Source of the DNA: Pelomonas sp. Root1217
GTDB taxonomy: Bacteria; Pseudomonadota; Gammaproteobacteria; Burkholderiales; Burkholderiaceae_C
NCBI RefSeq assembly: GCF_001425705.1
Contig: NZ_LMDC01000028.1
Coordinates: forward strand, 601,536 to 665,535
DNA: 64,000 bases
Reading direction: 5' to 3'
Each line of letters starts with the position of its first letter. Position 1 is the first letter of the stretch. Of this stretch, positions 9,027-18,420 are shown one piece after another. Both the position numbers and the translations under genes were made by a program. The notes beneath the pieces were generated by a model. That model was not told the DNA's origin. It made no database searches and saw nothing but the letters and a program-made list of their open reading frames with translations.

Positions 9027-10297
9027 CGCAGCGGCTCCAGGCGCCGGCCATCGGCGGCCGCGTCCAGCACGCTAGCCAGACGCCGAGCCGTCGCCGCGCG
9101 GCTGTAGCGCTCGATACCACGCGGCGCCTCCACGCCAGCCTCGCCACGCAGCCAGCCTTGCAGCGTCCGGGCCAGGCCCGGCACGTCACCCGGTTCGACG
9201 CGCACGCCGCCACCGGTGCCGTTGAGCACCTGGGCCACCTCACTGGCCTCAGGCACGACCGCCAGGATAGGGCGTCCGCAGCCCAGGTACTCGAACAGCT
9301 TGCCGGGCAGTGAAGCGGTTGCGTAATAGCCCGTCGGCACCGGCAGATAGAGCAGGTCGGCCTGCTTCATCAGCGTGACGGCCTGGCGGTGTGGCACGGG
9401 GCCAAGCTCAGTCACCCAGGCCGTGACCCCGGCCTCGGCCGCCGGGCCAGGCTTGAAACCAGCAGCCTGCACTCGCAGCCGCGAGAGCTCGGGGCAGCCT
9501 TGGGCCTGCAGCAGCGCGATGGCCGCGTACAGGTCCTGCAGACCGTAGCCGGGCCGCCAGACGCCGGTGTAGGCGATGCGCAGCAGGCCATCGTCGAGCG
9601 GCGCGGCCTCGCCGGCGAAGTCGGCCGGCTCAAAGCCGTTGGTGATCAGATGCAGGTCGCCGCGGCCGCAGTCGCGGCCGATGCTGTCCACCAGCGCATG
9701 GGTCACGGTGACGACGGCCGCCGCGTCGCGCGCGGCCAGCCGCTCCAGCGCCGGGTTCTCGCGGGCCTGCTCGGCCGTGACGTGCTCCCAGGCCATGTCG
9801 CCACTGGGCGTCCACTGGTCGCGATAGTCAAGCACATAGGGCTTGCCGGTGCGGCGCGACACCTCGCGAGCGATCAGGAAAGCAGTCCAGGGCCAGCCGC
9901 TGGCGTAGATGGCATCAAAACCCAGGCTCTTGTGCAGGGACAGGGCCCGCTCGACGGCCGGCTTGAGCCAGCCCGCGGCCTGGTCGGGCACTTCGGACCG
10001 CGCCCGCAGCCGCCAGGCCAGCGCCGCGACGGCGCGCTCACCCAGGCGCCCGGGCAGCCAGCCCGCCCAGCGGCGGGCCAGCAGGCGACTCTGCAGTGGC
10101 ACGCGCTCGACCCGCGTGCCGGGCCTGACCTCGGCAAGCAGTTCCGCATCGACGTGCGAGCGCGCGTCGGGCTCCAGGCTCAGCACCAGCGGCTCCCAGC
10201 CCAGGTCCGGCAGATGGTTGGCGAACGCGAGGCTGCGCCGCGTGCCGGAGTTGGTGATCGGCGGGAACAGGTAGGCGATGAAGAGGACGCGGCGCAT
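9023..10297 (-). CDS. Glycosyltransferase family 4
   Basis: 424 residues with a GT-B layout. The N-terminal acceptor-side motif is FIAYLFPPITNSGTRRS, and the C-terminal nucleotide-sugar half contains PGKLFEYLGCGRPILAVVPEASE, the usual E-x7-E type region of GT4 enzymes. It probably adds one sugar to the growing lipid-linked EPS unit at the cytoplasmic face of the membrane. It overlaps the genes on both sides by ATGA, so it belongs to the same transcript as the deacetylase and flippase. Donor and linkage cannot be told from sequence. Confidence 0.82.
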   Translation of the reverse strand: MRRVLFIAYLFPPITNSGTRRSLAFANHLPDLGWEPLVLSLEPDARSHVDAELLAEVRPGTRVERVPLQSRLLARRWAGWLPGRLGERAVAALAWRLRARSEVPDQAAGWLKPAVERALSLHKSLGFDAIYASGWPWTAFLIAREVSRRTGKPYVLDYRDQWTPSGDMAWEHVTAEQARENPALERLAARDAAAVVTVTHALVDSIGRDCGRGDLHLITNGFEPADFAGEAAPLDDGLLRIAYTGVWRPGYGLQDLYAAIALLQAQGCPELSRLRVQAAGFKPGPAAEAGVTAWVTELGPVPHRQAVTLMKQADLLYLPVPTGYYATASLPGKLFEYLGCGRPILAVVPEASEVAQVLNGTGGGVRVEPGDVPGLARTLQGWLRGEAGVEAPRGIERYSRAATARRLASVLDAAADGRRLEPLR

Positions 10298-11256
10298 CAG
10301 CTGAACAGGTTGCGCGCCAGCCGCAGGCCGAACTTCAGCCGATCACGATCCCAGGGTGTGAAGCGCGGGATCTGGAACACGTCGTCACTGCGCCGCGCCG
10401 CTGCCCAACGCGTCGAGACGGCCGCATCGAAACCGAGCTCGCGCACGATGGCAGGATGCACCTCGGGCAGGTAGTCGGTGCCCGGCTTGCCGTTGGGATA
10501 GGCGAACAGGCCGACCTTCTCACCCAGCAGCTGCTGCAGCGCATCGCGGCTGCGACCGATTTCATCGGCGGCCTGCGTGGGGTTGAGAGAGGACAGGATG
10601 GGGTGGCTGACGGTGTGCGCGCCGATCTGCATGCCGGCACGGCGCAAACCTCGCACCTGCTCGCTGCTCATCATCAGGTCGTCGGGCGGGCTGACTTCGG
10701 CTCGGGCGGCGATGGCATTGACGCAGGCGAGCCGCGGCTCGGGCGGCAGGTATTTGACGCGCTCGATGAGCTGGCCCAGGGCCGCGCGGCGGCCAGCGGT
10801 ATCGCGCAGCGCATGCCGGCCCAGGTCCTCGCCGCGGCCGTCCTGCAGACCCCGCAGGTCCAGCATGGAATCGGCCGTGAGCCGCACCGATTCAATCAGC
10901 GTGTCGTTCCACATGCGGCCGCCATTCAGGAAGCCGGTGGCGACAAAGAAGCTGCACGGCAGGCCGTGCTTTTGCAGCAGCGGCAGGGCGACGTCATGGT
11001 TGTCGGCATAGCCGTCGTCAAAGCTCAGCGCGGCAGCCCGTGCCGGCAGGCTGCCATCGTGAAGCTGCCGGATCGCCGTGTCCAGCGGCAGCACGTTGAA
11101 CCAGGACTTGGCCCAGCCCAGCAATTCATCGAAGCGGGCCGCGTCGACCTCGTCGGGGAACAGTGCATCAGGCTCACGCAACACACGGTGGAAGATCAAC
11201 ACGGTCAGGCGCGCGCGCGCGCCGGCCGGGGACAGCAGGCTGAACATGGGCTTCAT
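10297..11256 (-). CDS. Polysaccharide deacetylase (CE4/NodB-like)
   Basis: 319 residues from ATG 11256, which overlaps the upstream stop as ATGA; an open extension back to 11490 lies inside the neighbouring gene and is rejected. The NodB-homology motif 1, LSFDDGY, places the catalytic Asp and a metal Asp at residues 80-81. Motif 2, HTVSHP, gives the two metal-binding His residues. CE4 enzymes remove N- or O-acetyl groups from glycans. No clear signal peptide is visible, so it may act in the cytoplasm or be exported by another route. It differs from the DUF3473-type deacetylase at 24851-25744. Confidence 0.86.
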   Translation of the reverse strand: MKPMFSLLSPAGARARLTVLIFHRVLREPDALFPDEVDAARFDELLGWAKSWFNVLPLDTAIRQLHDGSLPARAAALSFDDGYADNHDVALPLLQKHGLPCSFFVATGFLNGGRMWNDTLIESVRLTADSMLDLRGLQDGRGEDLGRHALRDTAGRRAALGQLIERVKYLPPEPRLACVNAIAARAEVSPPDDLMMSSEQVRGLRRAGMQIGAHTVSHPILSSLNPTQAADEIGRSRDALQQLLGEKVGLFAYPNGKPGTDYLPEVHPAIVRELGFDAAVSTRWAAARRSDDVFQIPRFTPWDRDRLKFGLRLARNLFS

Positions 11257-12569
11257 AGCAGTGGGATGCTCTTCTTTTTCTGGAAGCGCTTTTTCAGGAA
11301 CTCGGGCCAGTAGATGACCGGTTCCTCCTTCTCCCGCAGCCATTCCTTGCGCTGCAGCCAGCGCTGGCCGACGACGGCCAGGACCAGCACGTTGTACGGC
11401 AAATCCCAGTAGCTCAGGCTCAGGAAGGCGCCGCCGACGGCATAGCCGGCCAGGCTCACCTGCAACATGCCGCCGAGGTCTGACAGCCATTGCGTCTCAG
11501 GCTTGCCGCGCGCCTTGGTTCGCAACGACCCGGCCGTGAACCAGCCCATGGTGAACAGTGTCAGGAAGATGAACAGCCCAACGAAGCCCTGTTCGCCCAG
11601 CACCATGAAATAGATGCTGTGGGCCGCATGCACATCCATGGGATCGGGACCGTAGACGGCGAAGATGACGCCCGTCCAGATCATGAAGCCACCACCGAAG
11701 AAATTGGACTTCGCCAGATTCCATGCCATGCCCCAGGCGTTGATGCGGCCCATGGCCGACTCGTCCTGCTGGTAGGTCTTGATGGTGTTCATGCGTTCCC
11801 ACCATTCGGCGGGCATCAGCGACAGCAGGGCCACCGCAACGACAACCATCGTCACCGCACCCACCATCTTGTTCTTGCCACGCCACCACAGCACCAGCGC
11901 CATCGCCCCGATAGCCAGCAGCGCCCCGCGTGAATGGCTGCCAAGCGCGGCCATCGCCATCAGCACCATGCAGATGGTCATCGTCGTCTTGGCCCACTTG
12001 GCCTGCATCTGCATCTGCAGGAAGCGCATCAGCGGGATGACGATGACGATGGCCAGCGCGATCTCGTTGTTGCCCTCGATATAGGTGTTCTCCGGCCCCC
12101 AGACCTTGTAGCTGCCGCCGGTCAGGACCGTGAAGGCGCCGCCCTTGACACCGAAGAAACCGATGGAGACGACCAGCACCCAGGTCAGCAGCATCATGTG
12201 GCGCTTGCTGTGTAGCAGCACCATGGTGACCAGGATCATCAAGTCGATCTTCATGACCCGGCTCCACAACTCGAAGCTCTGGTCAAAGAGCATCGAGAAC
12301 GGCAAGGTGATGCACATCCAGAGCATGAAGATCATCAGCGTGACGTTCTCGCGATTCAGCGAGTAGTCGCGCCTGTCCTTGGTCACGAACAGTCCGATCA
12401 AGGTTGCTCCGCCGATGGCGGCAGCAAACGGCATCGTCTTCAGCGCCCACGACAGTTGGTGGGGGTTCATGATGCTTAGCCACGTCCAGCCGAGGATGCC
12501 GATCCAGGGCCGCCTGAACGCCTGCAAGAAGATCCAGCCCAGGATCACCAGCAATGTCAGATCACGCAT
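11253..12569 (-). CDS. O-antigen ligase/polymerase-like protein, exosortase A-associated
   Basis: 438 residues from ATG 12569 (MRDLTLLVILGWIFLQA). A longer frame starting at 12671 lies within the upstream glycosyltransferase and has no membrane character. It has about 10-12 membrane segments and a periplasmic loop containing the Wzy_C-like region, with family features such as SIMNPHQLSW and GSHSRGALLAI. It matches the family described as probable O-glycosylation ligase, exosortase A system-associated. It could polymerise EPS units or ligate glycan to sorted proteins. The 8-base overlap with the upstream gene and ATGA overlap downstream place it in the same operon. Confidence 0.85.
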   Translation of the reverse strand: MRDLTLLVILGWIFLQAFRRPWIGILGWTWLSIMNPHQLSWALKTMPFAAAIGGATLIGLFVTKDRRDYSLNRENVTLMIFMLWMCITLPFSMLFDQSFELWSRVMKIDLMILVTMVLLHSKRHMMLLTWVLVVSIGFFGVKGGAFTVLTGGSYKVWGPENTYIEGNNEIALAIVIVIPLMRFLQMQMQAKWAKTTMTICMVLMAMAALGSHSRGALLAIGAMALVLWWRGKNKMVGAVTMVVVAVALLSLMPAEWWERMNTIKTYQQDESAMGRINAWGMAWNLAKSNFFGGGFMIWTGVIFAVYGPDPMDVHAAHSIYFMVLGEQGFVGLFIFLTLFTMGWFTAGSLRTKARGKPETQWLSDLGGMLQVSLAGYAVGGAFLSLSYWDLPYNVLVLAVVGQRWLQRKEWLREKEEPVIYWPEFLKKRFQKKKSIPLL

Positions 12570-13767
12570 GCGCAGCCACTCCGGTGATGGACTTGAACAA
12601 GGCGATCTGACCGTCCGTGGTGGCCTGCCAGCTGAAGCTTTCGGCGTAGCGGCGCGTGGCTGCGCGGTCAATGCCGCTGGCCAGCAAAGCCTGGATGGCC
12701 GCGGCGAACGCTGTGCCCGTGCGCTCGCTCACCAACCTGCCCGCCTCGGGCGCAGCGACAACCTCAGGCGTGCCCCAGATGTCGGTGGCCACGACCGGCG
12801 TGCCACAGGCCATGGATTCCAGCAGCACATTGGCCCAGCCCTCGCGGCTGGAGCACAGCAGCAGCACGTCGGCGGCGCTGTACCACTTCAGCAGTTCGGT
12901 GTTGGGCAGGGCGCCGGTCAGGCGCACCTTGTCGGCCACGCCCAGGCGAGCGGCGAGCGCCGTCAGCGCCGCCCTCTCCCCGCCCTCGCCGATGACGACG
13001 AGGCCGGCTCCGGGCCGTTGTTTCGCCAGTTCCGCCAGCGCCTCGATGGCGACGTGGTGGCCCTTGCGTTCGATCAGGTGCCCCACGGACAGCAGCAACG
13101 GCTCCCCCGAGACGCCGAGTTCCGCGCGCATGTCGGCTTGTGGCAGCGGGCGAAAGCGTTGCAGGTCGACGCCATTGCGCAAGGTGTTCAGCTTGGCGGG
13201 GTCATGCCCCCAGCCGCGCAGCACGTCCATCAGGGCGGCGCAGACGCCGATGGAACCGGCCGCGCGCTCGGCGGCCCACTCGATCATGCGCCTGGGCAGC
13301 GGGTACTGCGGGATCAGGTTCAGGTCCGTGCCGCGCGCGGTGATCGTCAGCGGCCTGTTGAACCACTTGGCCAACAGCGCGGCGGCGACGCCATCGGGGT
13401 AATAGTAGTGCGCGTCGATGAGGTCGAAATCAAAGCCCTCGTCGATGAGTTTCTGCACCGCGCGGCGCGCGCCCAAAGCCAGCGTCAGCGGCGCCGACGT
13501 CATGCCCACCTTGGGCAGCAACAGATAGCGCGGATGCAGCACGTCCAGGCCGTTGCGCTGCTCGCGCGCAGGCGTGGCGGCGAACTTGGCGTAGTCGCCC
13601 CAGCGCGGGTTCGTGGACGGGAACCAGGGCACGGGGGCCACGACGCGAGATTCAACCTGACCGCTCTTCATCAGCTCGCGCAGGCGCGTCTCCACGAAGA
13701 TGCCATGGCTGGGCCGCACGCTGCTCGGGAACAGCGTCGAGAAGGTCAGAACCTTCAGCTTCTTCAC
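12562..13767 (-). CDS. Glycosyltransferase family 4
   Basis: 401 residues. The N-terminus TFSTLFPSSVRPSHGIFVE is typical of GT4 enzymes of EPS loci, and the C-terminal half carries GHLIERKGHH, then CSSREGWANVLLESMACGTPVVATDIWGTPE, the conserved nucleotide-sugar binding region with its E-x7-E motif. It is a cytoplasmic, peripheral-membrane enzyme expected to add one residue of the EPS repeat. It is coupled by ATGA to the upstream glycosyltransferase and overlaps the ligase/polymerase gene. The sugar donor is unknown. Confidence 0.85.
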   Translation of the reverse strand: MKKLKVLTFSTLFPSSVRPSHGIFVETRLRELMKSGQVESRVVAPVPWFPSTNPRWGDYAKFAATPAREQRNGLDVLHPRYLLLPKVGMTSAPLTLALGARRAVQKLIDEGFDFDLIDAHYYYPDGVAAALLAKWFNRPLTITARGTDLNLIPQYPLPRRMIEWAAERAAGSIGVCAALMDVLRGWGHDPAKLNTLRNGVDLQRFRPLPQADMRAELGVSGEPLLLSVGHLIERKGHHVAIEALAELAKQRPGAGLVVIGEGGERAALTALAARLGVADKVRLTGALPNTELLKWYSAADVLLLCSSREGWANVLLESMACGTPVVATDIWGTPEVVAAPEAGRLVSERTGTAFAAAIQALLASGIDRAATRRYAESFSWQATTDGQIALFKSITGVAAHA

Positions 13768-15023
13768 TGAGTCGCCTCCACAGCTTCGCTCAGGATGTGC
13801 CCGAACACATCTGCTGCGACGCGGTGGCCGAACTTGGCTTCGACCAGTTGGCGTGCTGACTGCGACAGCTTCAGGCGCAGGGCGCCGTCGGCGATCAGCC
13901 TGAGCGTCGCGTCGGCCAGCGCCTGCGCGCCATCGGCGCGCAGGAAGTGGATTCCGTCCTCGACGTCCAGTCCCTCGATGCCAATGCTGGTGGAGACGAC
14001 CGGAAGGCCCATGGCCATGGCCTCGAAGGCCTTGATGCGGGTGCCGCCGCCCACACGCAGTGGGATGACGAAGGCCTGGGCGTCACGCGCATGGTCGCGC
14101 ACGTCGTCGACGAAACCCGTGAAGCTGACGCCGGGAACATTGCGCTGCACCAGCGACGTTGGCGGATTCTTGCCGACGACGCGCAGCTGTGCGTTCGGTA
14201 CTTGGGCACGCACACGCGGCCACACCTCTTCGATGTAGAAGCGGATGCCGTCGACATTGGCTTCCCAGTCCATCGAACCGGTGAAGACAACAGTTGGGCT
14301 GCCGTCGGCCGGCGCCTGCCAGGAGAAGAAGTCCAGGTCCACGCCGGTCGGGATGGCGCGGGCGGTCTTGAGCCCGTCGTTCTTCTCGAACATCTTGGCG
14401 TCGCGCTCGGAAACGGCGACAACGCGCGTGAAGCGGGCCAGTGCCTCGCGCTCGAAGCGGCGCATCTTGGCCGCCTGTGAGGCCCACAGCCAGCGCAGCG
14501 GCGCGCTTGCGGCCGTCTTGGCGTGGCGCTCGAAGATCTCGGCCTCGACGTTGTGCGTAAAGCAGACCGTCGCACCCTTCAGATTCTCCGGTCGCAGCAC
14601 GGCGGCGTGGACGAAGTCGAAGACGACAACGTCGAACTCCTCGGCGGCCAAGGCCTTCTCGACCGCGGCAACCGCGGCCGGCGTGCGGTCGTTGACCACG
14701 TTGATCGGCAGTGAGGACAGCAGGTCGGGTGCTCGTTGCCAGCGCGGACGCGGCTCGCTCGGCCGCCAGCCGATGAAGCGCCCGCACAAGCGATCCAGCT
14801 CACTCTGCCATTCGCGCTGCTGCTCAGCCGCGGCCGGTGACATCAGCGTGACGTCAAACTGGCCGCTCTCCTTCAAACCGCGCAGGATGTTGCCCGTGCG
14901 GATCTTGCCGCCGGCATCGGCCGGGAACAGGAAGACCGGCGAGACGAACGCGACCTTCAGCGGCCGGCGCTGAGTTGCCGCGTCCGCCAAGGTTGCCTCG
15001 GGCGTCGGGGCCAGGCTCGTCAC
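13764..15023 (-). CDS. Glycosyltransferase (GT4-like), exosortase-locus type
   Basis: 419 residues. After about 20 polar residues, the GT-B fold begins at LKVAFVSPVFLFPADAGGKIRT. A later block, VVFTGSMDWEANVDGIRFYIEEVWP, followed by GGGTRIKAFEAMAMGLPVVST, is typical of the sugar transferases found near exosortase A genes and resembles the protein at 22523-23716. It probably extends the EPS repeat unit. ATGA overlaps link it to the dehydrogenase upstream and the next glycosyltransferase downstream. Confidence 0.82.
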   Translation of the reverse strand: MTSLAPTPEATLADAATQRRPLKVAFVSPVFLFPADAGGKIRTGNILRGLKESGQFDVTLMSPAAAEQQREWQSELDRLCGRFIGWRPSEPRPRWQRAPDLLSSLPINVVNDRTPAAVAAVEKALAAEEFDVVVFDFVHAAVLRPENLKGATVCFTHNVEAEIFERHAKTAASAPLRWLWASQAAKMRRFEREALARFTRVVAVSERDAKMFEKNDGLKTARAIPTGVDLDFFSWQAPADGSPTVVFTGSMDWEANVDGIRFYIEEVWPRVRAQVPNAQLRVVGKNPPTSLVQRNVPGVSFTGFVDDVRDHARDAQAFVIPLRVGGGTRIKAFEAMAMGLPVVSTSIGIEGLDVEDGIHFLRADGAQALADATLRLIADGALRLKLSQSARQLVEAKFGHRVAADVFGHILSEAVEATQ

Positions 15024-16336
15024 CAGCAGATGCCTTCGTACTCGGCAAAACCGGCGTCGCGCAAGTCGGCATAACCGTTCAGGTCGACGACGCGCGCGCC
15101 CTTGCCCAGCGCAATGATGCGCTGGCGGGTTTCGGCGTCGGCATGGCCCACGACGACGATCTCGGCGCGCGCGAGGACGGCGTCAGGCGTCTCCTGCAGC
15201 AGCTTGTCGAGGTGGGGAATCTCGCGGTCGATGTATTCCTTGTTCTTGCCCAGCAGGCGCGCGATCTTGACGAACTTGTCGTAGATCGTCAGATCGAAGC
15301 CCTTGCCCAGCAGCTTCTCGGCCAGCACCACCAGCGGCGAGTCGCGCAGATCGTCAGTGCCGGGCTTGAAGGCCAGGCCGAACAGGGCCACGGGCTTGCG
15401 GCCGTTGGCGGCGATCAGCTCATAGGCGCGGCCGATGTGGGCGTCGTTGCTGTCGAGCAGCGAACCGAGCACCGGGATGTCGACGCCGCGTTCGCGGGCA
15501 ATAGTCAGGAAGCCCTTGACCTCCTTGGGCAGGCAGGAGCCGCCAAAGGCAAAGCCGGGCCGCAGATAGGCCTTGGAGATGTTGAGCTGGGTGTCGCGGC
15601 AGAACAGCTCGAGCACGTCGCGCGAGTCCAGGCCGGTTTCCTTCAGCACCGCGCCGGCTTCGTTGGCGAAGACGATCTTCAGCGCGTGGAAGACGTTGCA
15701 CAGGTATTTGACCGACTCTGCCACGCCCACATCGGCCGCGACGAAGTTGCCCGGCACGCCGGTGTACAGGCGCTTCATGACTTCCACGCCGGCCTCGTCC
15801 AGGCTGCCGACGATGGTTTGCGGCGGGTTGTGGAAGTCAGACACCGACGAGCCCTCACGCAGGAACTCGGGGTTGAAGACCAGCGACAGCCGGTCGCCGA
15901 TCTTGCGGCCGGCGGCCTTCTCCAGCAGCGGCGCGATGCGGGCACGCGTGGTACCTGGGGCCACCGTGCTGCGGATGACCAGCGTGTGTTGGCCGTCCTT
16001 CTTGGCGATCTCGGCGCCGATCTGGCCGACGACGGCGTCCAGTGCGGTCAGGTCGGGCATGTAGTTGGGCAGGGACGGCGTGGCGACCGAGATCAGCGAG
16101 ATCTCGGTGTCGCGCACGGCCGCGGCGACGTCACGCGTGGCGGTCAGCTTGCCGGCCTTCACGGCCGCGCCGATCAGCTCCTCGATGCCTTCCTCGACGA
16201 CAGGCGATTGCCCGGAGGCGATCAGCTCGACCTTGAGCGGGTTGATGTCCACGCCCACCACGTCGTGGCCGAGTTCGGGCAGGCAGGCGCAGGAGACCGC
16301 GCCGACGTAGCCGAGACCGAAAACCGAAACCTTCAT
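15020..16336 (-). CDS. Nucleotide-sugar 6-dehydrogenase, AlgD-like (GDP-mannose type)
   Basis: 438 residues of the UDP-glucose/GDP-mannose dehydrogenase family. The Rossmann motif FGLGYVGAVSCACL is at the N-terminus, the catalytic Cys lies in GFAFGGSCLPKEV (about residue 270), and the last residues EGICW are identical to those of AlgD. The overall match to GDP-mannose 6-dehydrogenase is better than to UDP-glucose dehydrogenase, so it probably oxidises a GDP- or UDP-hexose to the uronic acid by two NAD-dependent steps. Substrate choice cannot be settled from sequence. It gives the locus a second uronic acid source beside the gene at 19644. Confidence 0.85.
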   Translation of the reverse strand: MKVSVFGLGYVGAVSCACLPELGHDVVGVDINPLKVELIASGQSPVVEEGIEELIGAAVKAGKLTATRDVAAAVRDTEISLISVATPSLPNYMPDLTALDAVVGQIGAEIAKKDGQHTLVIRSTVAPGTTRARIAPLLEKAAGRKIGDRLSLVFNPEFLREGSSVSDFHNPPQTIVGSLDEAGVEVMKRLYTGVPGNFVAADVGVAESVKYLCNVFHALKIVFANEAGAVLKETGLDSRDVLELFCRDTQLNISKAYLRPGFAFGGSCLPKEVKGFLTIARERGVDIPVLGSLLDSNDAHIGRAYELIAANGRKPVALFGLAFKPGTDDLRDSPLVVLAEKLLGKGFDLTIYDKFVKIARLLGKNKEYIDREIPHLDKLLQETPDAVLARAEIVVVGHADAETRQRIIALGKGARVVDLNGYADLRDAGFAEYEGICW

Positions 16337-16363
16337 GTTGTCCCTTTGATCCTTGGAATGTCT

Positions 16364-18283
16364 TCAGGCTGCGGCACGGGCCGTCGCTGCGCCCAGGCCT
16401 GCATTGCGCAGGAAGGCGTCGAACATCAGCAGCACCCACAGCGGCTGCGCGTGGTCCATCACGCCGCGCTCATGCTGGTCCAGCAGGCGGCCGATGACGG
16501 TCGGGTTGAACCAGCCCGTCTGCGCCAGCGCGCCCTGCTGCAGGGCCTGGCGGGTCTGCTCGCGCAGCGGGCCGCGCAGCCAGCGTGCCAGCGGCACGGC
16601 AAAGCCCATCTTGGGTCGGTACAGCACATCGTTGGGCAGCATGGGCTCCAACGCCTTCTTGAACAGGTATTTGCCTTCCTGGCCGCGCAGCTTGAGGTCA
16701 GAGGGCAATGTGGCCACCCATTCAACCAGCTGGTGGTCCATCAGGGGCTCGCGCACCTCCAGGCTGTGCGCCATGCTGGCGCGGTCCACCTTGGTGTTGA
16801 TGTCGCCGGGCAGATAGGTGTGGATGTCCAGGTACTGGATCAGCGCCAGCGGGTCGTCGGTGTTGGCGCGCTGGGCGTGATGGTGGAAGACCTCGCTGGC
16901 ATGCCAGCCCTGCAGGTCGCGCTTGAAGGCGTCGCTGAACAACTCCTGGCGCAGCGGGTCTCGCACCAGGCCCATGGTGTTGAAGTAGGCGTCGACCGAG
17001 TTGCGCGCGATGGCCTGGAAGGTGGTCTTGGCACGGAAGACGCGCGGTGCCCAGTCGGCCTTGGGATAGAGCTTGGCTAGCGGGCCGAACACGCCTTTGC
17101 GCAGCGCCAGCGGGAAGGCGCTGCGCATGCGCTCTTCCATCATGTGCATCTTGTAGCGGCGGTAGCCGCCCAGGCTCTCGTCGCCGCCGTCGCCGCTGAG
17201 CGCGACGGTGACATGCTTGCGCGCCAGCTCGCAGACGCGGTAGGTGGGAATGGCCGACGAGTCCGCATAGGGCTCGTCATAGAGGTGGGCCAGCAAATCC
17301 ACCAGGCCGAAGTCGTCGCTGTTGACGACCTCGACGCGGTGGTTGGTGCGGTAGCGGTCCGCCACCTGCTGGGCGAACTCGGTCTCGTTGAACTTGGGAT
17401 CGTCAAAGCCGATGGAGCAGGTGTTGACCGGCTGGTCATCCAGCTGGGCCATGGCCGCGACGACGGCGCTGGAGTCGACACCGCCGGACAGGAAGGCACC
17501 CAGGGGCACCTCGGCCTTCAGGCGCAGCTTGACCGACTCGGACAGGCGGCGGCGCAACTCCTCGGCGGCCTCCTCCTCACCGATCTTGGCGTCCAGCGTG
17601 AACTTGACGTCCCAGTAGCGCTGCGGCGTGCCGATGGGCTGGCCACGCTTGACGAGCAGGCGGTGGCCGGGGGCCAGCTTCTGCGCATGGCGATAGATGG
17701 TCCAGGGGTCGGGCACATAGCCCAGCGCGAAATAAGCCTCGACAGCGCGCGGGTCGATGTCCTGGCGCAGGCCGCCATGGGCCATCAGGCTCTTCAGCTC
17801 GGAACCGAACAGCAGCCAGCCGTCCTCGGTCATGGCGTAGTGCAAGGGCTTCACACCCAGGCGGTCGCGCGCCATGAAGAGGCAGTCGCGCTTTCGGTCA
17901 TGGATCATGAAGGCGAACATGCCGCGCAGGTGGTGCACGCAGTCCTCGCCCCAATGCTCCCAGGCGCGCACGATGGCTTCGGAGTCGCTCTTGGTGCGGA
18001 ACACATAGCCGTGGCCGCGCAACTCGTCCATCAACTCCAGGTAGTTGTAGACCTCGCCGTTGAAGACCAGGGCCACCGTCTTGTCGTCGTTGAAGATGGG
18101 CTGCTGGCCGGTCGCGATGTCGATAACCGACAGGCGCCGGTGACCGAAGCCGACGCCGGGCTCGATATGCAGGTCGCCCTCATCGGGCCCGCGGTGATGC
18201 TGGGACTCGTTCATCCGGTGCAGGCGCGCGCGCTCAGGCAAACGCTGACCGCGGGTATCGAACAATCCGGTGATGCCGCACAT
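16364..18283 (-). CDS. Asparagine synthetase-like amidotransferase 1, XrtA/PEP-CTERM system
   Basis: 639 residues from ATG 18283, chosen because processing after Met exposes Cys2 (MCGITGLFD), the N-terminal nucleophile of class II glutamine amidotransferases; a start at 18322 would bury it. The glutaminase domain covers about residues 1-200, and the synthetase domain has the PP-loop SGGVDSSAV (about 270) and SGDGGDESLGGY. Length and context fit exosortase A system-associated amidotransferase 1. It is thought to amidate a sugar carboxyl or another locus-specific substrate, plausibly a uronic acid of the EPS made by the dehydrogenases here; that link is inference. Confidence 0.9.
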   Translation of the reverse strand: MCGITGLFDTRGQRLPERARLHRMNESQHHRGPDEGDLHIEPGVGFGHRRLSVIDIATGQQPIFNDDKTVALVFNGEVYNYLELMDELRGHGYVFRTKSDSEAIVRAWEHWGEDCVHHLRGMFAFMIHDRKRDCLFMARDRLGVKPLHYAMTEDGWLLFGSELKSLMAHGGLRQDIDPRAVEAYFALGYVPDPWTIYRHAQKLAPGHRLLVKRGQPIGTPQRYWDVKFTLDAKIGEEEAAEELRRRLSESVKLRLKAEVPLGAFLSGGVDSSAVVAAMAQLDDQPVNTCSIGFDDPKFNETEFAQQVADRYRTNHRVEVVNSDDFGLVDLLAHLYDEPYADSSAIPTYRVCELARKHVTVALSGDGGDESLGGYRRYKMHMMEERMRSAFPLALRKGVFGPLAKLYPKADWAPRVFRAKTTFQAIARNSVDAYFNTMGLVRDPLRQELFSDAFKRDLQGWHASEVFHHHAQRANTDDPLALIQYLDIHTYLPGDINTKVDRASMAHSLEVREPLMDHQLVEWVATLPSDLKLRGQEGKYLFKKALEPMLPNDVLYRPKMGFAVPLARWLRGPLREQTRQALQQGALAQTGWFNPTVIGRLLDQHERGVMDHAQPLWVLLMFDAFLRNAGLGAATARAAA

Positions 18284-18420
18284 GGGTTGGACCTGGTTCA
18301 GCCAATCATTGGGTAAGACCACGCCTGCCGGAACGGCAACGCGCGGGGAAAGGCGGATTCTTACCGAGCTTGGTGACCACGCCGGGCCTTCGCTGTCCCT
18401 GGCGTGATGTCAGGCACGGG

